From Desmodesmus armatus (taxonomy: Eukaryota; Chlorophyta; Chlorophyceae; Sphaeropleales; Scenedesmaceae): a stretch of 64,000 bases of DNA. A program made the position numbers and the translations under genes. Below, one piece after another: positions 1-11,206 of the stretch (position 1 is its first letter; every line of letters starts with the position of its first letter). The notes beneath the pieces were generated by a model, which saw nothing but the letters and a program-made list of their open reading frames with translations, ran no database searches and was not told where the DNA came from. The stretch is taken from assembly GCA_007449985.2 (NCBI GenBank), contig VIIQ02000724.1, forward strand, positions 124,001-188,000. Direction: 5' to 3'.

Positions 1-1169
1 GAAGAGTTGCAGCTTGTGGCATAGACATGGAGAAGGCCTCGTCTGATGGTTCTGGAAATGATAAGGCATCAAATGGGGGCTGTACTGAGGCCGCTGCAGT
101 GGGTAGCAGCCTGTGCACACTCCTCTGGCACGCGCACCCCCTTTCTCTTCCATGCACCTCGCCAGAGGTGCAGGACAGCTGCTTGCATCTGTGCTGCAGC
201 ACTGCGCCTGCACAGTAGTTGCATGACAGTCACAAGCCCACCTGGTTGTCCCACTGCAGGCCCAGCCCTATGATGGTGCGCATCTCCACCAGCACATGGG
301 ACAGCACACTCAGTCCATCAGCATACGCCACCTGCACCACAGCACAGCACAGCACAGCACAGCATGTGTGCACAGTACATTGATTAATCACACAGGACGT
401 TGCTGCAACGCTGCACAGCACCTGCACATTGTAAAAGAACCACAGCCATAAGATCATTCTGTTGAAACGACTCGTGCCCTTAGCAGGTGGTGCATGTGCT
501 GCAGCAATGCTCAGCTGCAGAGCAGTTCCCACAACCCCCTCTGGCAACAAACAAAGGTGCAAGTAACGCTTTCAGGCATGATATCTGTTTCCCCTGCCTC
601 TACAAGTCTCACTGTCACTGCCACAATACCGACCCACCCTCACCTGCATGGCCGCCAGCCAGTACCCTGCTGTCACCAGCACACCGATAGCCGCCAGCTG
701 GCATGGGCTGTCCAGGCATGATATGCCCTGCACTGCACGCTGCAGCTGCATCAGTGTCAAATGCTGCTTATTCACCAGATGCTTCGTGACTAACCCCTCC
801 AGAGCCTGCAGCGCGTCCTCGCCTGAACCCTGAAACACAGCTGGCGTGACTGCAGCCCCTGCGCCATCGCCATCGCTGCTGTGCCGCCCGCTGTTCCTGC
901 TGGCAGTCAGTCCTCCTCTTGTGCTGGGGCTGGTGCTGGGTTGGCCTACTGTGCGTGGCCGTGTAGCAGTTTGAGGTTGGCCTGTGTGGGTGTTTGGGCT
1001 GCTGCTGCACCTGTGCTTTGCTGGTGCTGTGCTGAGCCTACCGCTGCTAACTGCTGTGATGCTGCCTAGGAGCTTGGGGGAATACTCCCCTCGCTCTACG
1101 TCCTGCTGCCACAGCTGCAGGGCCTCGATGAAGTTTGGATCCGTTGGAAGGTTCACGTTGCTGTTCCAT
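1..1169 (-). CDS. Partial hypothetical protein, at least two exons
   Basis: I do not recognise this gene. Two exons join in phase on the minus strand: 644-1169 (acceptor TGCAG, donor GTGAGG) and 242-331 (acceptor GTGCAG, donor GTGGGC). The first encodes a region beginning WNSNVNLPTDPNFIEALQLW, then a Ser/Thr/Pro/Arg-rich stretch, then a helical part with LQALEGLVTKHLVNK. The end of the first exon (LAAIGVLVTAGYWLAAMQ) and the second exon (LSVLSHVLVEMRTIIGLGL) are hydrophobic, which suggests a membrane or buried-helix domain. The reading frame may continue after an acceptor near 225 towards the window edge. Upstream coding could lie within 1322-1810, but I could not phase it reliably. Neither the start codon nor the 3' end is resolved. 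Confidence 0.35.
340..364. repeat. (CAGCA)n microsatellite
   Basis: Five uninterrupted AGCAC pentamers lie just upstream (in minus-strand sense) of the 331 acceptor of the partial hypothetical gene, inside its intron. Confidence 0.9.
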
Positions 1170-3119
1170 CTGCAGCACACAGTTTGATTGAAATGAGGTT
1201 TGCTGCTCAGTCTGACTATGCCAGTGGCAGGGGCCCTGTTACTGCTGGTGTGTTTGACTGAAGACTCGGCTCCTGTAGGCACTGCATGCCCTGCTGTTGC
1301 AGCACCAGCCACGCCCAGCAGTTACGCTACATCATCTGCAGCTTCCAGCCACCACTGCTTGTCTGTCCTGCAGTGCTGGTGCTGGACATGCTGTGTGCTG
1401 ATGTGCTGACCATGGTTGACGCACCTTGGGCGCCTGCGGGGTAGTCCTGCATTGCTGCTGCTTCCAAGCGACGACTGCCCTGCTGGGTGCTGCTCAGCAC
1501 ATCCTGCACGTATCCTGCTTGCTGCTGCAGGATCAGCACCCTCACCGCCCTGACCACAGCTTGCTGGTTGAGCACGCCGCTGCTGTGGGCTGGGGCTGGT
1601 GCAGCGTCTGCCTGCTGCAGACTGGCCTCTCGGCAGGTGCTGGGGTGTGCTGAGCAGTGCCTGTGCACTGCTGACGTCCAAGTAGGCACATGGGCCTTCT
1701 GCTTTCGCACTGGTCTTGCCTTGCTGGGCGGGGATGCTGGCCAGCAGTAGGGCTTTTGGCGGGGACAGCTCACGTGTCAGGTGCCCTGGACCCAGTGGCT
1801 GCCAGCTCATGATTCATGAACTGAATGAAAGAACGATTATGTGTGCTTGAGCATGCTGTGCTGTTGATTGATGGCCTGTGCAACCCACAGCGCTGCAGGT
1901 GTCCCAGTCAGCATCAGTGCTGCTACTGCTGTGCCGTGTTGGAGACGAGTCGGATCATGCAGTAACACTTTCAGGATAGTTCCAGTGATGTGATCGTTTC
2001 ATGTCGTCAGCGTCGATGGTCGTGGGCATAGCACACGGAATCACGTAAGTACTGTGTACTGTACCTGTTATCATTTTGGGACTTGCTACAGCCATGCAAT
2101 CGGACCAGGTATCAGACTAGTTCTGGAAGTACGTAGCACCTGGACCAATGTGAGCGACGGGGTGAGGATTCAGCAGCGGAAAATTTGGAATTGTGTCAGT
2201 ATTGCAGCTGCACGCATGTGCAAATCAATCCAAGCCTCCCTCTTTGCACTGGTACTTTCTTGGAACATATGTAACTCTCTCAATGAACATGTGGAGCTGG
2301 AATGGACCTCTGCTGCTGCTGCTGCGTGAGATGGGCATGACCAGCATCAAAGATTCTGGCAAAGTCAGGGTTGCAACCAACACGCAACAGCACTGTGATG
2401 TTGCCAGCAGGCAACTGCCCGGCCTGCTGTGTTACAGTAGCTGCCACGTGCCGCACCGCAAACAGCAAGATGCAGTTACGCATGATAGAACCCCGCACAT
2501 CTGGAACAAGCAGTGCATTCATGATGCCAGCAGACTGCACATGTTGCAGCTGCAAACAGTAGATACAAAAAATCGCAGAAGCTCCCTGTCAGATTAAGGG
2601 CGCTACTTTGGCTTCCACCTTGCCTTGAGGACAGGCACCAGCACAGTAGGTCGTAGCCACATCATATCCGTCTGCCCCACAACAGCGCTGTACAACAAAA
2701 TTGCTGCTTGCAGGCAACCGTCTGCATTATACCCCACAACCTCAGCCACAGTACACAGGGCTACACGTTCAGCAACTCGTAGGAGTGAAAGCCTGCCAAA
2801 CCCAGCAACAGACGCGCCCCCTTTGGCCTCGCTAGACCCACTCTTCTCGCAAGCACGCCTTCGACACGGCGGATATGCCCACACCTCATGCTAATGCACA
2901 CACAGGCTCTGGAGCCAGCCTGCTGCTGCCACACACACAACTGAGCCACTTAGAAGAACACAGCACGGAATGCTGTACCGGTGTAGTACACCTGCAACTA
3001 ATCAACTGCCACCAGAACAGCCGCACAAAAAGCAGCACGCTGCCTTGGGGCGCCGTCACCAGGACAAGCCTCCCCCCCACGCAGCAACAACATCACAACT
3101 CCCGCTACCAGCAACTGCT
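1170..3119. other. No confident gene; possible 5' exons and OR 3' flank
   Basis: Minus-strand frames at 1322-1810 are Gln/Ala/Ser-rich and could hold upstream exons of the first gene, but no join keeps phase convincingly. From about 1811 to 3119 only short overlapping frames on both strands are seen. The part next to 3119 is probably the 3' untranslated region of OR. Confidence 0.5.
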
Positions 3120-5841
3120 TTACGTGAAGGGGTCAATGCGTGGGTCATGCTCTGTCGCCATCTGCTTGCCTGTGCACAGGCAGCCCGTGCACATGACCTT
3201 GCCGCTGCCTGCACAGAAAGCACAGCCCTCCTTGCTGACTGGGTCTAACCCACCGCCCACACAGTGGCCGCATGTGAGGTAGCCAGCACCCTGGCAGTAG
3301 TGGCAGCGGTTGTGGATCTGCTGCTTGATGTTGTTCACCTGCAGGCAGAGCGGATGCATGTGGGCAGCGCAGCAAGTGTTACGACACACAGGCCTCACAG
3401 CAGGTCTGTCGTGCATCCACGGCTACGCCTTTGTTACACTGGTACACGGAGTCGTAACAGCAAGGATGAATGGTGGGACAGCACAATGGCGAGGACAGAG
3501 AAGATGGGCGGCCCCACAACAGAGCTGCCCACACACAGGCTGTCCAGCTGCAGGTGGAGTATCAACAGTCTGCTTTTGCCACCCTTGTGGCCTACAAGTG
3601 ACTTCAACCCAAGCCCTGCAACACCTCTTTCAAGGACTGCACCATAGTCAACCCATCCCAGTGAGCACAAAGGGCTTGGCAGGGTGTAGCTTGTGTCAGC
3701 CACTCACCTCCACCACCAGCAGTGCTGACACGACGCCCACAGCACCCCCGCAGAATGATGCCACGATGGGGTCAACCTCTGCCAGCTGCTCGGGCAGGTG
3801 CACGCTGTGGATGAAATCATAGTATGTGGTGCCTGCAGAACCAGACAGCACACGTACACACACAGCCGCTGCTGATCCTGCAATTGACAATGTGTGCTTG
3901 GTCTCAACAGCTTCACATGCAATTTCAACCACTGTACAGCCCTGTCGCTCACAAAGTGCAGGGTGCACCAGGGTGCACCAGGGCTGTTTTCACAAGCACG
4001 AACGCATCACACAGCACCACGCCACGCCATGCCACGCCAAGTCACACCCCAGCAGGACCACACCGAGCATGCCATTCTGTGACACTAAGCACTCGCTGCT
4101 TGGCCGTCTGTCTACAGCGGAACACACAGTGTGCAAGCATGCAGGAAGCCTGTCTACTCAATCACAAGCTGCAGCAGCATGAGGTACAGTGTGGTGTATT
4201 GTGTGAGCCTTGGTGGAACTGAATGCAAGGGGTGAGGGAGCTGTAACTGAGCTACAAGGCATATGGGAGGGGTGAGGGAGCTGGAAATTCTATTCTAAAA
4301 CTTCCGGCTGCCTCACCCCTCCCATATGCCTTGTAGCTCAACCCCAGCTCCCTCAACAGGCTGACTGAGAATCGATTGACCGAGGAAATGCGTTGTCCAA
4401 GAGAGAGAAATCTAGGAGTGGAGCTCACCTCCCAGACCAATCTTCACTTCCAGCAGTGGTGCCAGCAGCGCACCAAACATAATGACAGCCCCAAAGAATG
4501 CCGCGTAAATGGTGTAGTACGTTTTCAGCGTCTTCTCTGTGATAGCTGGCAGGAAGGGCAGCGCACTGAGGTACTTCTGCTGCTCAATCTCCACTCGGGC
4601 AGGCTCGTTGTCGCCCTGTAGGGGGGCAGGAAATTACAGCAAGTTGTGGAGATGTGTTGATTGGGGTGGGGGCGGGGGGATGCCATACAGGGCGAGATTG
4701 CACCTGCTGAGCCATTCTGATAGCTAGGTGGCCCAAAGATGCACAATTTGTCCTCCCTATCAAACAGACACAGACAGCAGCACTGTGTTCTGCCAGCACC
4801 TATAAGCCAAAACCAAGTCCTGCTCATTGCCTGAATGGCAATAACTTACTGAGTCAAGATCATCATCACTATGTGTCAGTAGGTGCAATTGCTGAAGCAG
4901 CGCTGCTGCAAGGACTGACCCCTCTAGCTGCTGGTGCAGGAGTGGTTCAGAGGGGCTGGGGTAGCCGTGACCCCCTAAAACCTGCCAGCACAGCTGGCCC
5001 CCTCACCTTGAGCCGTTGCTGTATCCTAAGCCTCCTGAGCTCTTCCATGAGCAGGAAGATCTTGTCCCGCCTGCTGTTGATGTTGAGGCGCAGCTCGTCA
5101 ATAGGCATGTTGGCAAAATCCTGCACCGCATATCGCAGTCCATGTGTCAGCTGCATGGGGTCCAAAACTTTTGCGGGCCAGGGTGAGCATCGAGTGATCA
5201 ATTGTGACAGTCAGCACAGCTGACATATGTGCTTGGAGACGGCTACGCTAGATGGCTTGTCAAGGAACCCTGGAGGCAGCCGTGCTCCTTACGCAGGCCT
5301 TGCCCCAGAGTATGCCACACTGTTGAGGGATAGGGCTCAAGTGCTGTGTGAAGGTTTAGACTGAACATAGTGCAGAGCTGTTTCACCAGTCCTTAGACTG
5401 AACATATAACAGAGGGTCTGTGCAGTGGCTGAGCGAACATGCTCCCCATCCCCTGGGTAAGGGGGCCTGCATCAGCACATGTCCTAGCATCTGACCCCTC
5501 ACCTTGACAGCATCCCTGCTTTCTATAATACAGAAGTTCTCCGGTATAGTTGGTGCATATGCTGGCTGGTTATTGTTCCTGCAAGAAGCCAACATGGGAG
5601 TTGGGAGTCAATGCTGCTGTCCCCAACAGTCAGTGCTGCTGCTGGCCCTGGCTTCAGCAGCTCACGATGCATCGCCTGCATCTGCGCTTGATGCTGCTGC
5701 ACGAACGGATCTGCATGGACGAATCTGCTGAAGCCTCAATGGGTTGAATACCAGCGGTGACACTGGGCGACTATGCACAGCCTGGCAGGATGTGGAGACA
5801 CGCTGTGCCTGCATGTGGCAGGCGCCGCTGGTGCACGGCAT
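3120..5841 (-). CDS. OR: ORANGE protein (plastid DnaJ-type zinc-finger protein), complete
   Basis: ORANGE proteins are plastid proteins that stabilise phytoene synthase and promote carotenoid accumulation and plastid differentiation. Six exons join in phase: 5666-5841, 5503-5578, 5007-5120, 4429-4615, 3708-3832 and 3120-3338, giving 298 residues, close to the roughly 300 of plant OR. The first about 55 residues are Arg/Ser/Ala-rich and acid-poor, a typical chloroplast transit peptide; an internal in-frame ATG at 5814 is an alternative start. Next come NFCIIESRDAVK, a charged helix with NSRRDKIFLLMEELRRLRIQQR, and two membrane segments (AAFFGAVIMFGALLAPLL and VASFCGGAVGVVSALLVVE). The C-terminal DnaJ-like zinc domain has four CxxC pairs, including CHYCQGAG and CAFCAGSG. 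The protein ends TEHDPRIDPFT, almost the same as the plant C terminus. All introns are GT-AG. Confidence 0.96.
4249..4339. repeat. Perfect foldback hairpin inside an OR intron
   Basis: The arms at 4249-4277 and 4311-4339 are perfect reverse complements over 29 bp. They extend inward to about 38 bp with two mismatches (4249-4286 and 4302-4339), leaving a 15-nt AT-rich loop. The hairpin lies in the intron between the 4429-4615 and 3708-3832 exons of OR. It could be a small foldback transposable element remnant or an RNA hairpin in the pre-mRNA. Confidence 0.9.
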
Positions 5842-8002
5842 GTGCTTTGCAGGTAACAGCTAATCAGCGTGAATTGACTTGGCAGGGTGCAAGGGGGCGA
5901 GCAGGCAGGACCCGAGATGTTCGATCGTCTGCAGGTCCGATGTGAGTGCGTGTTGTGCGTGGAGATGAGCCTGGTGTAAAAGAAGTATTGGGGGGTGTAT
6001 ATCTGGCTCGTTGGTGACGCAGTTGCTGCCTGTCGGTTTCCTGCGAGGTCCACACTTTTGAAATGTAGACAGCTGCTCAGCAGTGCTGCATGACCATGAC
6101 AGGCAGGCACTGCTAGATTCACGGCCCATGAGTGCCCACTGGTAGTAGATGAACCTGTAGAGCTTATGAACTCTGAATGTTTGGCTGAAGAGCTTTTCAG
6201 GCAGTGGCCAACAATTGCATTGATGCTCATGGGTTGCAGTGGCCCCATGAGGGATCCCAGCAGGAGAGGGTGCTGCCACAACTGAACAGACAATATGCAG
6301 CTTGACTCCATGTGCCAGACGACCTTGCACAGGAAATCGAAGCAATTTGACTTACTAACCTTCTTGCAAAACTACACATTCAAAGCGACCTGAAGGCTGC
6401 CTGCGCCAAAGGCTCTGCAGCTGGCTGGTTGAGCCTGCGCACATGTGATACAGCACAGCTGACGGTCAGCAAAGCACTTGTAGTGTACGCAACCAATGTC
6501 TGGAGGGGAAAGCCTCCTCTTACCATGCTCCCAACCTGGAGCAGCAGGCAACTGTCTCGCCTTCCACTCAACCTCAAGTCACCAAAATGGTGTGTTACTT
6601 GCATGAACCATCCGACTCTGCTTATGCTTACAGCAACTGCAGCCTGGCGGCCAGCCCCGCCGTGCGCTCCAGCCCCAGCCTGACTTTATGAGGCCAGGGC
6701 CGCGGTGCCACCCTCAGGGTGGCCTGAGGCTACCGTAGCTGCAAGCCTCGCATCGACCACTCAGTGGAGTGGAGTGACTCCATAAAAGAACACACCCATT
6801 CGCGTGCTTGATGATCGTCAGGCAGCCATCACAACAGTATTAGAGTCTGCTCGATCCTGTACCAGCTGGGTTAGCTGTCAACCGCTACGGCAGCACTACT
6901 AGCGCATGCGCCTAGGACCAGGTGTGGTACAGGCAGTAGACATTTGCAGAGTTCTGTTTGATGCTAAAGTGAGACATGACAGGGGTGCTGGACTGCCAAA
7001 CTGTTGACGACTCATGTTCTGAGACACACGCGTTATTGATGTTTCCCTCAGGGCCTGTATAGCCAAGGCCCAGTTGTGGGCAGAGCAGGCACAGAGGCCA
7101 GCATGACATACAGGCTGTACACGTCTGCAGGCTGTACACGCACAACAACCTGCCTGGACTGAAGTCCTGAGTTGCTCACCGTGCTGCTATAGGCACGACA
7201 GGGTGAGCTGCATCATATTGGTTCATGGCTTTGGCTGCTGCAGCTCATCAAAGTGCGCACTGTCGAGTCGCGACTGGCCTCCGTTTGGGCCGAGGAACTG
7301 GGCGGGGTGGACCAAGGAACGTCTCACCCGCGCCTGATCTGAACATGGTGGATATTCTGAAACGTCCCGAGAGTTGATCCTGCAAAAAAATGCGAAACGA
7401 ATGGAAGGCCGCTCCAGTGTTGGCTGTTATCTGGCCCAATCTTAACTTTACTCAATATTGCATAATGATATTTATTGTCGAATATTTATCAATCTCATCA
7501 TATCGACAGCAGCCTCGGCAGAAGGGTTCTTGCCTATTGGCTTGCAACACCCCGGGGTCTAGGAGTTCGTCACTATGGCGCGGCAAGACTACATCAAGTT
7601 GGCCACCCCTGATTGCATCTTTTGTTGCCTCAAAAACATCACTGGACACAAGGCTTCTTGTAGCGAACCATAAGGTGGGGAGCAGGAAGCGAATTTGTTG
7701 ATCAGCATGTTGTGCACAACAGCAGCATGTCCAGCGCTATCAAGCATGATCAGCAGTAGAACGACGATGTTGCTAATACAAAAGCAGGCTTAGCTCTTTG
7801 CAGCAGTATTGCTTGTTGCCTGGTCCATCGCCTGGTCCAAGTTCTTCAACCCGGTGACAATCAGGCTGCAACAAGCAGCACCGCGCACACTCTCTATAGA
7901 ACCATTCAAAACAAGTGTCTTGCCGAGCTTTCGGCACGTGCCTGATTGTGATGATTGAAACTGCGTCACTCATACTGCAGGCACCTGGGGCGTCCAACAA
8001 CC
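5842..8002. other. Intergenic region without a confident gene
   Basis: Short frames occur on both strands (for example 5860-6345 minus, 6429-6683 plus, 7452-7649 minus, 7773-8036 minus). None shows a recognisable domain, a clear splice chain or a signal sequence. The 7452-7649 minus frame has ordinary amino-acid composition but no ATG start. Around 7380-7510 the sequence is AT-rich compared with its surroundings. The part below about 6000 should hold the OR promoter and 5' UTR. Confidence 0.4.
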
Positions 8003-8832
8003 ATGGCGACGAAGGTAAGCACATGCTGATCAACATGTATTGATTGAAGAGAATTCAACTGACGCGTATGCTCTCCCTGGGATCATTCCCTGGGCTGCAC
8101 GTCAGGTCAAGTTTCCCGCCTGAATCCTTGTGCAACCAGCCAGCAGAGTACACATCCCTTCCCAATCTATTTCAAGGCACGCATGCAAGAAGGCCCAAGC
8201 AAGAAGGCCCGAAAGTGTTGCATGGCACTGGTTGGCTTCAATGTTGCTGTCTGCCTCTGTGCCAACTGCCTCACTCCTTGATCTGCACAGGCCCTTGCCA
8301 TCCTTGCGGTGGTGCTGGCAGTTGCTGCTGTCCACGCCATGGCTGCTGAGGAGTTGAGCAAGCCACACGTGGAGACTCTTGACTCATTGTTCAACCGCAA
8401 GCTGCTGTGGAACGTAAAGACTGACGGCAAGACGAAATGGTGCTGGGAATATGCAGGCAAGTGCTTGAAGGATAACACCGGTGCACGGCAGAGGTGCTGC
8501 TGTGAGGCACAGTGTGAAGGGCGCCGTGCTGGTTGGTTGCATTCTGTCCCTGCAGCTTCCAGAGCCCAGGTCAAGGCAGCACACGGATGACTACCTGTTG
8601 CGAGCCGCTGGCACCAGCCTAGTATGACACGCCATGGCAGCAGTTGAAGCTTACAAACTGTGTGACTGAAGCCTGTGTGTGTCATGTATCAAATACAGGG
8701 TCTCACCCATGTGAGCAAGATGGCGCTATGTACTACTGCTGCAACGGCAGCACAGGCGAATTAACCTGTCGGAGGAGCCTCTGGAGCGGCTCGTGCCATG
8801 GCCCCTACTACCAGTATGGATGGTGCAAGTGA
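8003..8832 (+). CDS. Small secreted cysteine-rich protein (118 aa)
   Basis: Not a family I recognise. Three exons join in phase: 8003-8014 (ATG plus three codons), 8291-8501 and 8699-8832. The N terminus MATKALAILAVVLAVAAVHA is a classic signal peptide with a likely cut after the AMA/AA segment. The mature part of about 95 residues has ten cysteines: WCW, GKC, RCC, HPC, YCC, LTC, GSC and WCK, with the last cysteine two residues before the stop. Even number and spacing suggest five disulfides, as in secreted defence, mating or wall-associated peptides. The 8502 donor is chosen because it restores frame into exon 3; reading through without splicing gives a different tail ending near 8590. Function is not inferred beyond secretion. 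Confidence 0.72.
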
Positions 8833-9480
8833 GTGCAATAACTTGCTGCTGTTTGTCATGCTTGTTTGGGTCTGTAGTGTGGCAACTTGGAGGCTGAACA
8901 TGTCAGACATTACTAGGCCAGTAGTACAGGCAGTTCTGAGCAAAAATGCATGCATGGATGCATGCACATATGGGGGTACATACATGTCACCGTAGCCATT
9001 AGCTACTGGCTGCCATAAACTTGACACACAGAGAGCAAAAAGAAAACCAGGGGAGGCCATATATGGTATATATATGTATATATGTATATACATGTAGCCA
9101 ACTGGCTGTGATGCTGCGTGCCTGTGACAGCACTTGGCCCGGGTCAAGTTGACCTTCTTTGTTCCCCAATGAAATGCACAGCTGGGGTGCGCTCACTGCA
9201 GTGGGTGCGCAGCAGCGAAACAAGTGTCAATCAACAGCAGCAACACAAATCAACAGGAAAAAGCACTGAACATTACTGTTGCTATTTGCTATGCAGGTGG
9301 GATTGCACTGAGGAGGGAGACAAGTAAAAAAATACGCAGACTGCTTCCTGCAAGCCCTCAAATGTACCCCACATGAGTGCCACCTGCCAGAGTCTGCTGT
9401 GAGGTGCCATGACACCTGCACATGCACAGCTGCATGTATGCCGCTTGCGGCAAGCAAATGTGCGGTGCAAGGTCAGCATC
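8833..9480. other. Intergenic, with AT microsatellite
   Basis: No gene seen. This is probably the 3' flank of the secreted Cys-rich gene. It contains a TA/TGTATA microsatellite at 9058-9097. Confidence 0.5.
9058..9097. repeat. TATATG/TA microsatellite
   Basis: An imperfect alternating run of TATATA, TGTATA and TACATG units, the most AT-rich short stretch near the secreted peptide gene. Confidence 0.85.
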
Positions 9481-9860
9481 AAATTGGAACTTGACATTGT
9501 GAAGGGGGTGACACCATGTGGGCAGTGGACACTGTGAACTTCACCAGGGGGTTGCCCCAGATGGGAAGTGAACACTGTGACGAGGATTGCAACATGGAGG
9601 CAGTGGGCACTGTGAAAGGGGCTGCCCAGGGTGGGCAGTGGACACTGTAAAGGGAACTGCACCATGTGGGCAGTGGACACTTTGAAGCGGGTTGCACCAC
9701 GTGCCACATTGCACCATGTGGGCAGTGGACACTGTGAAGGGGGTTACATAATGTGCGACATGATGCCACTGCGGCAAATGACTATGTGAAGGGGGGTGTA
9801 TCATGTACCATGTGAGCAGTGGCATTGTGAAGGAGGTGGCATCACATAGGAACCGGACAC
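9481..9860. repeat. Degenerate minisatellite, unit about 35-50 bp
   Basis: Around nine imperfect units share the core GGGCAGTGGACACTGTGAAG followed by a GGGGTTGCACCATGT-like segment. Unit lengths vary because of internal insertions (for example the unit near 9690-9730). Long minus-strand frames across it (9282-9707, 9479-9769, 9541-9825) are translations of the repeat, not genes. Confidence 0.85.
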
Positions 9861-11206
9861 TTCAAAAAGGTTCTGAACAGGCAGCTGCAGCACGTGCAGT
9901 CCAGGGTTCATACCATCTGTCATATGAGATGAGAATGGCCTGGTTCTGCCTCAACCCCATGTCAGTTTGCACATGCGAGTGACTCACTGTGTGTGACACA
10001 CCGGCACTTGCTTACAATGTGTATGGGCTATGGGGTTTTGTATGTGTGGTGATGGCGCCATGTTATCAGCATCATGCTTCGCTAATCCTGCACCAGGGTC
10101 TTATTTGCCAAGTCTCTGGCCAGGACTGCCTAGCGTCATGGCTTGCACACAGGACTTAGCTGGTGTTGCCAAGGGTTGTGAACTATGTCACTGCTGCAGT
10201 TGGCTACAAGGTGTCTGTTGGCAGAGGTGCGGACACATCACAAGCCGCTGTGGGCCACACGTGTGAGAGGTTGCATCGTGTTTGCGCAGCCTGGCAAACC
10301 GTTGAGCACAAGTTGTGCACAGCTGCTGGTTGTGCTTTACAGCTGTGCATGTAACAGAGGTTCTGCTTGTGTCACTCCTTCGAGTGCACGACTGTTGGGG
10401 GAAGCAAAGCTTTCACATGGTGTACAACCAGTTCCGAGCATGCCAAAGCTTGTATCGTGGCAATTACACATGTGTGCAGCCGTTCATGCATGCAATAGGG
10501 CTGCACAAGGAATCTCCCACCCTCCGACCACACTGGCAGTGCCCAACCAATACCAAACGCCCTACTGCAGAGTACACATCAATCCACTGTGCCCCCGGCA
10601 AGTCATACTGACCCATCAACTGTCCCTGGATCAGAACTCCCAAAAGTCCAGGGGACTGAGGGTTGAACAGTCAATTGCAACCAGCAGTACGCTTTGTCAG
10701 TTTCAGTCTGGTCAACGCAGTACGGCAAGTTGCCTTGCTGTTCATCCCTAGCAACATATCCATACAAACAGGACTTCGCAGCCCCCTCACAGGCTTTGCA
10801 GCCCTGCAAGCCACCCAGCACATTGCTGGGCGGCATAGCGCCATGCAGTATAAAGTCAGCTGACATTTTTGTCCCGGAGTCCATACCTGTGCAACTCATG
10901 CTGCACACTCTACAGCATAACAGGGTGTAAGGACGTTGCTCAGTAGTAGAGCTGTGCAGGTACTGCACACACCATCATGACAATGCATAGCCACATGGCG
11001 CAGCGTGGCTACAATCAACAGTCAGCCGCGGCCTCATGAGCCATATAATGTACATCGAGTCAACCAAGCAAATTTCACCCAATTCCCCCCCCCCCCAAAG
11101 TCAAGCATGTCCACAGCCCCCCCCCCCCCGGCGCTGAGCGACGATGCACAGCAGAAATGCCAGCACCAAGGCACACATGCATGGCATTGTGCAGCATGCA
11201 GCACAA
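9861..11206. other. Intergenic region without a confident gene
   Basis: Short overlapping frames only. Two C homopolymers lie at 11085-11096 and 11117-11129, just past the stop codon of the minus-strand glycosyltransferase-like gene, so they may fall in its 3' UTR. Confidence 0.5.

Noticed and set aside
9282..9825. Minus-strand frames over the 9.5-kb minisatellite
   Set aside because: All three overlap and translate the degenerate repeat; no gene features.
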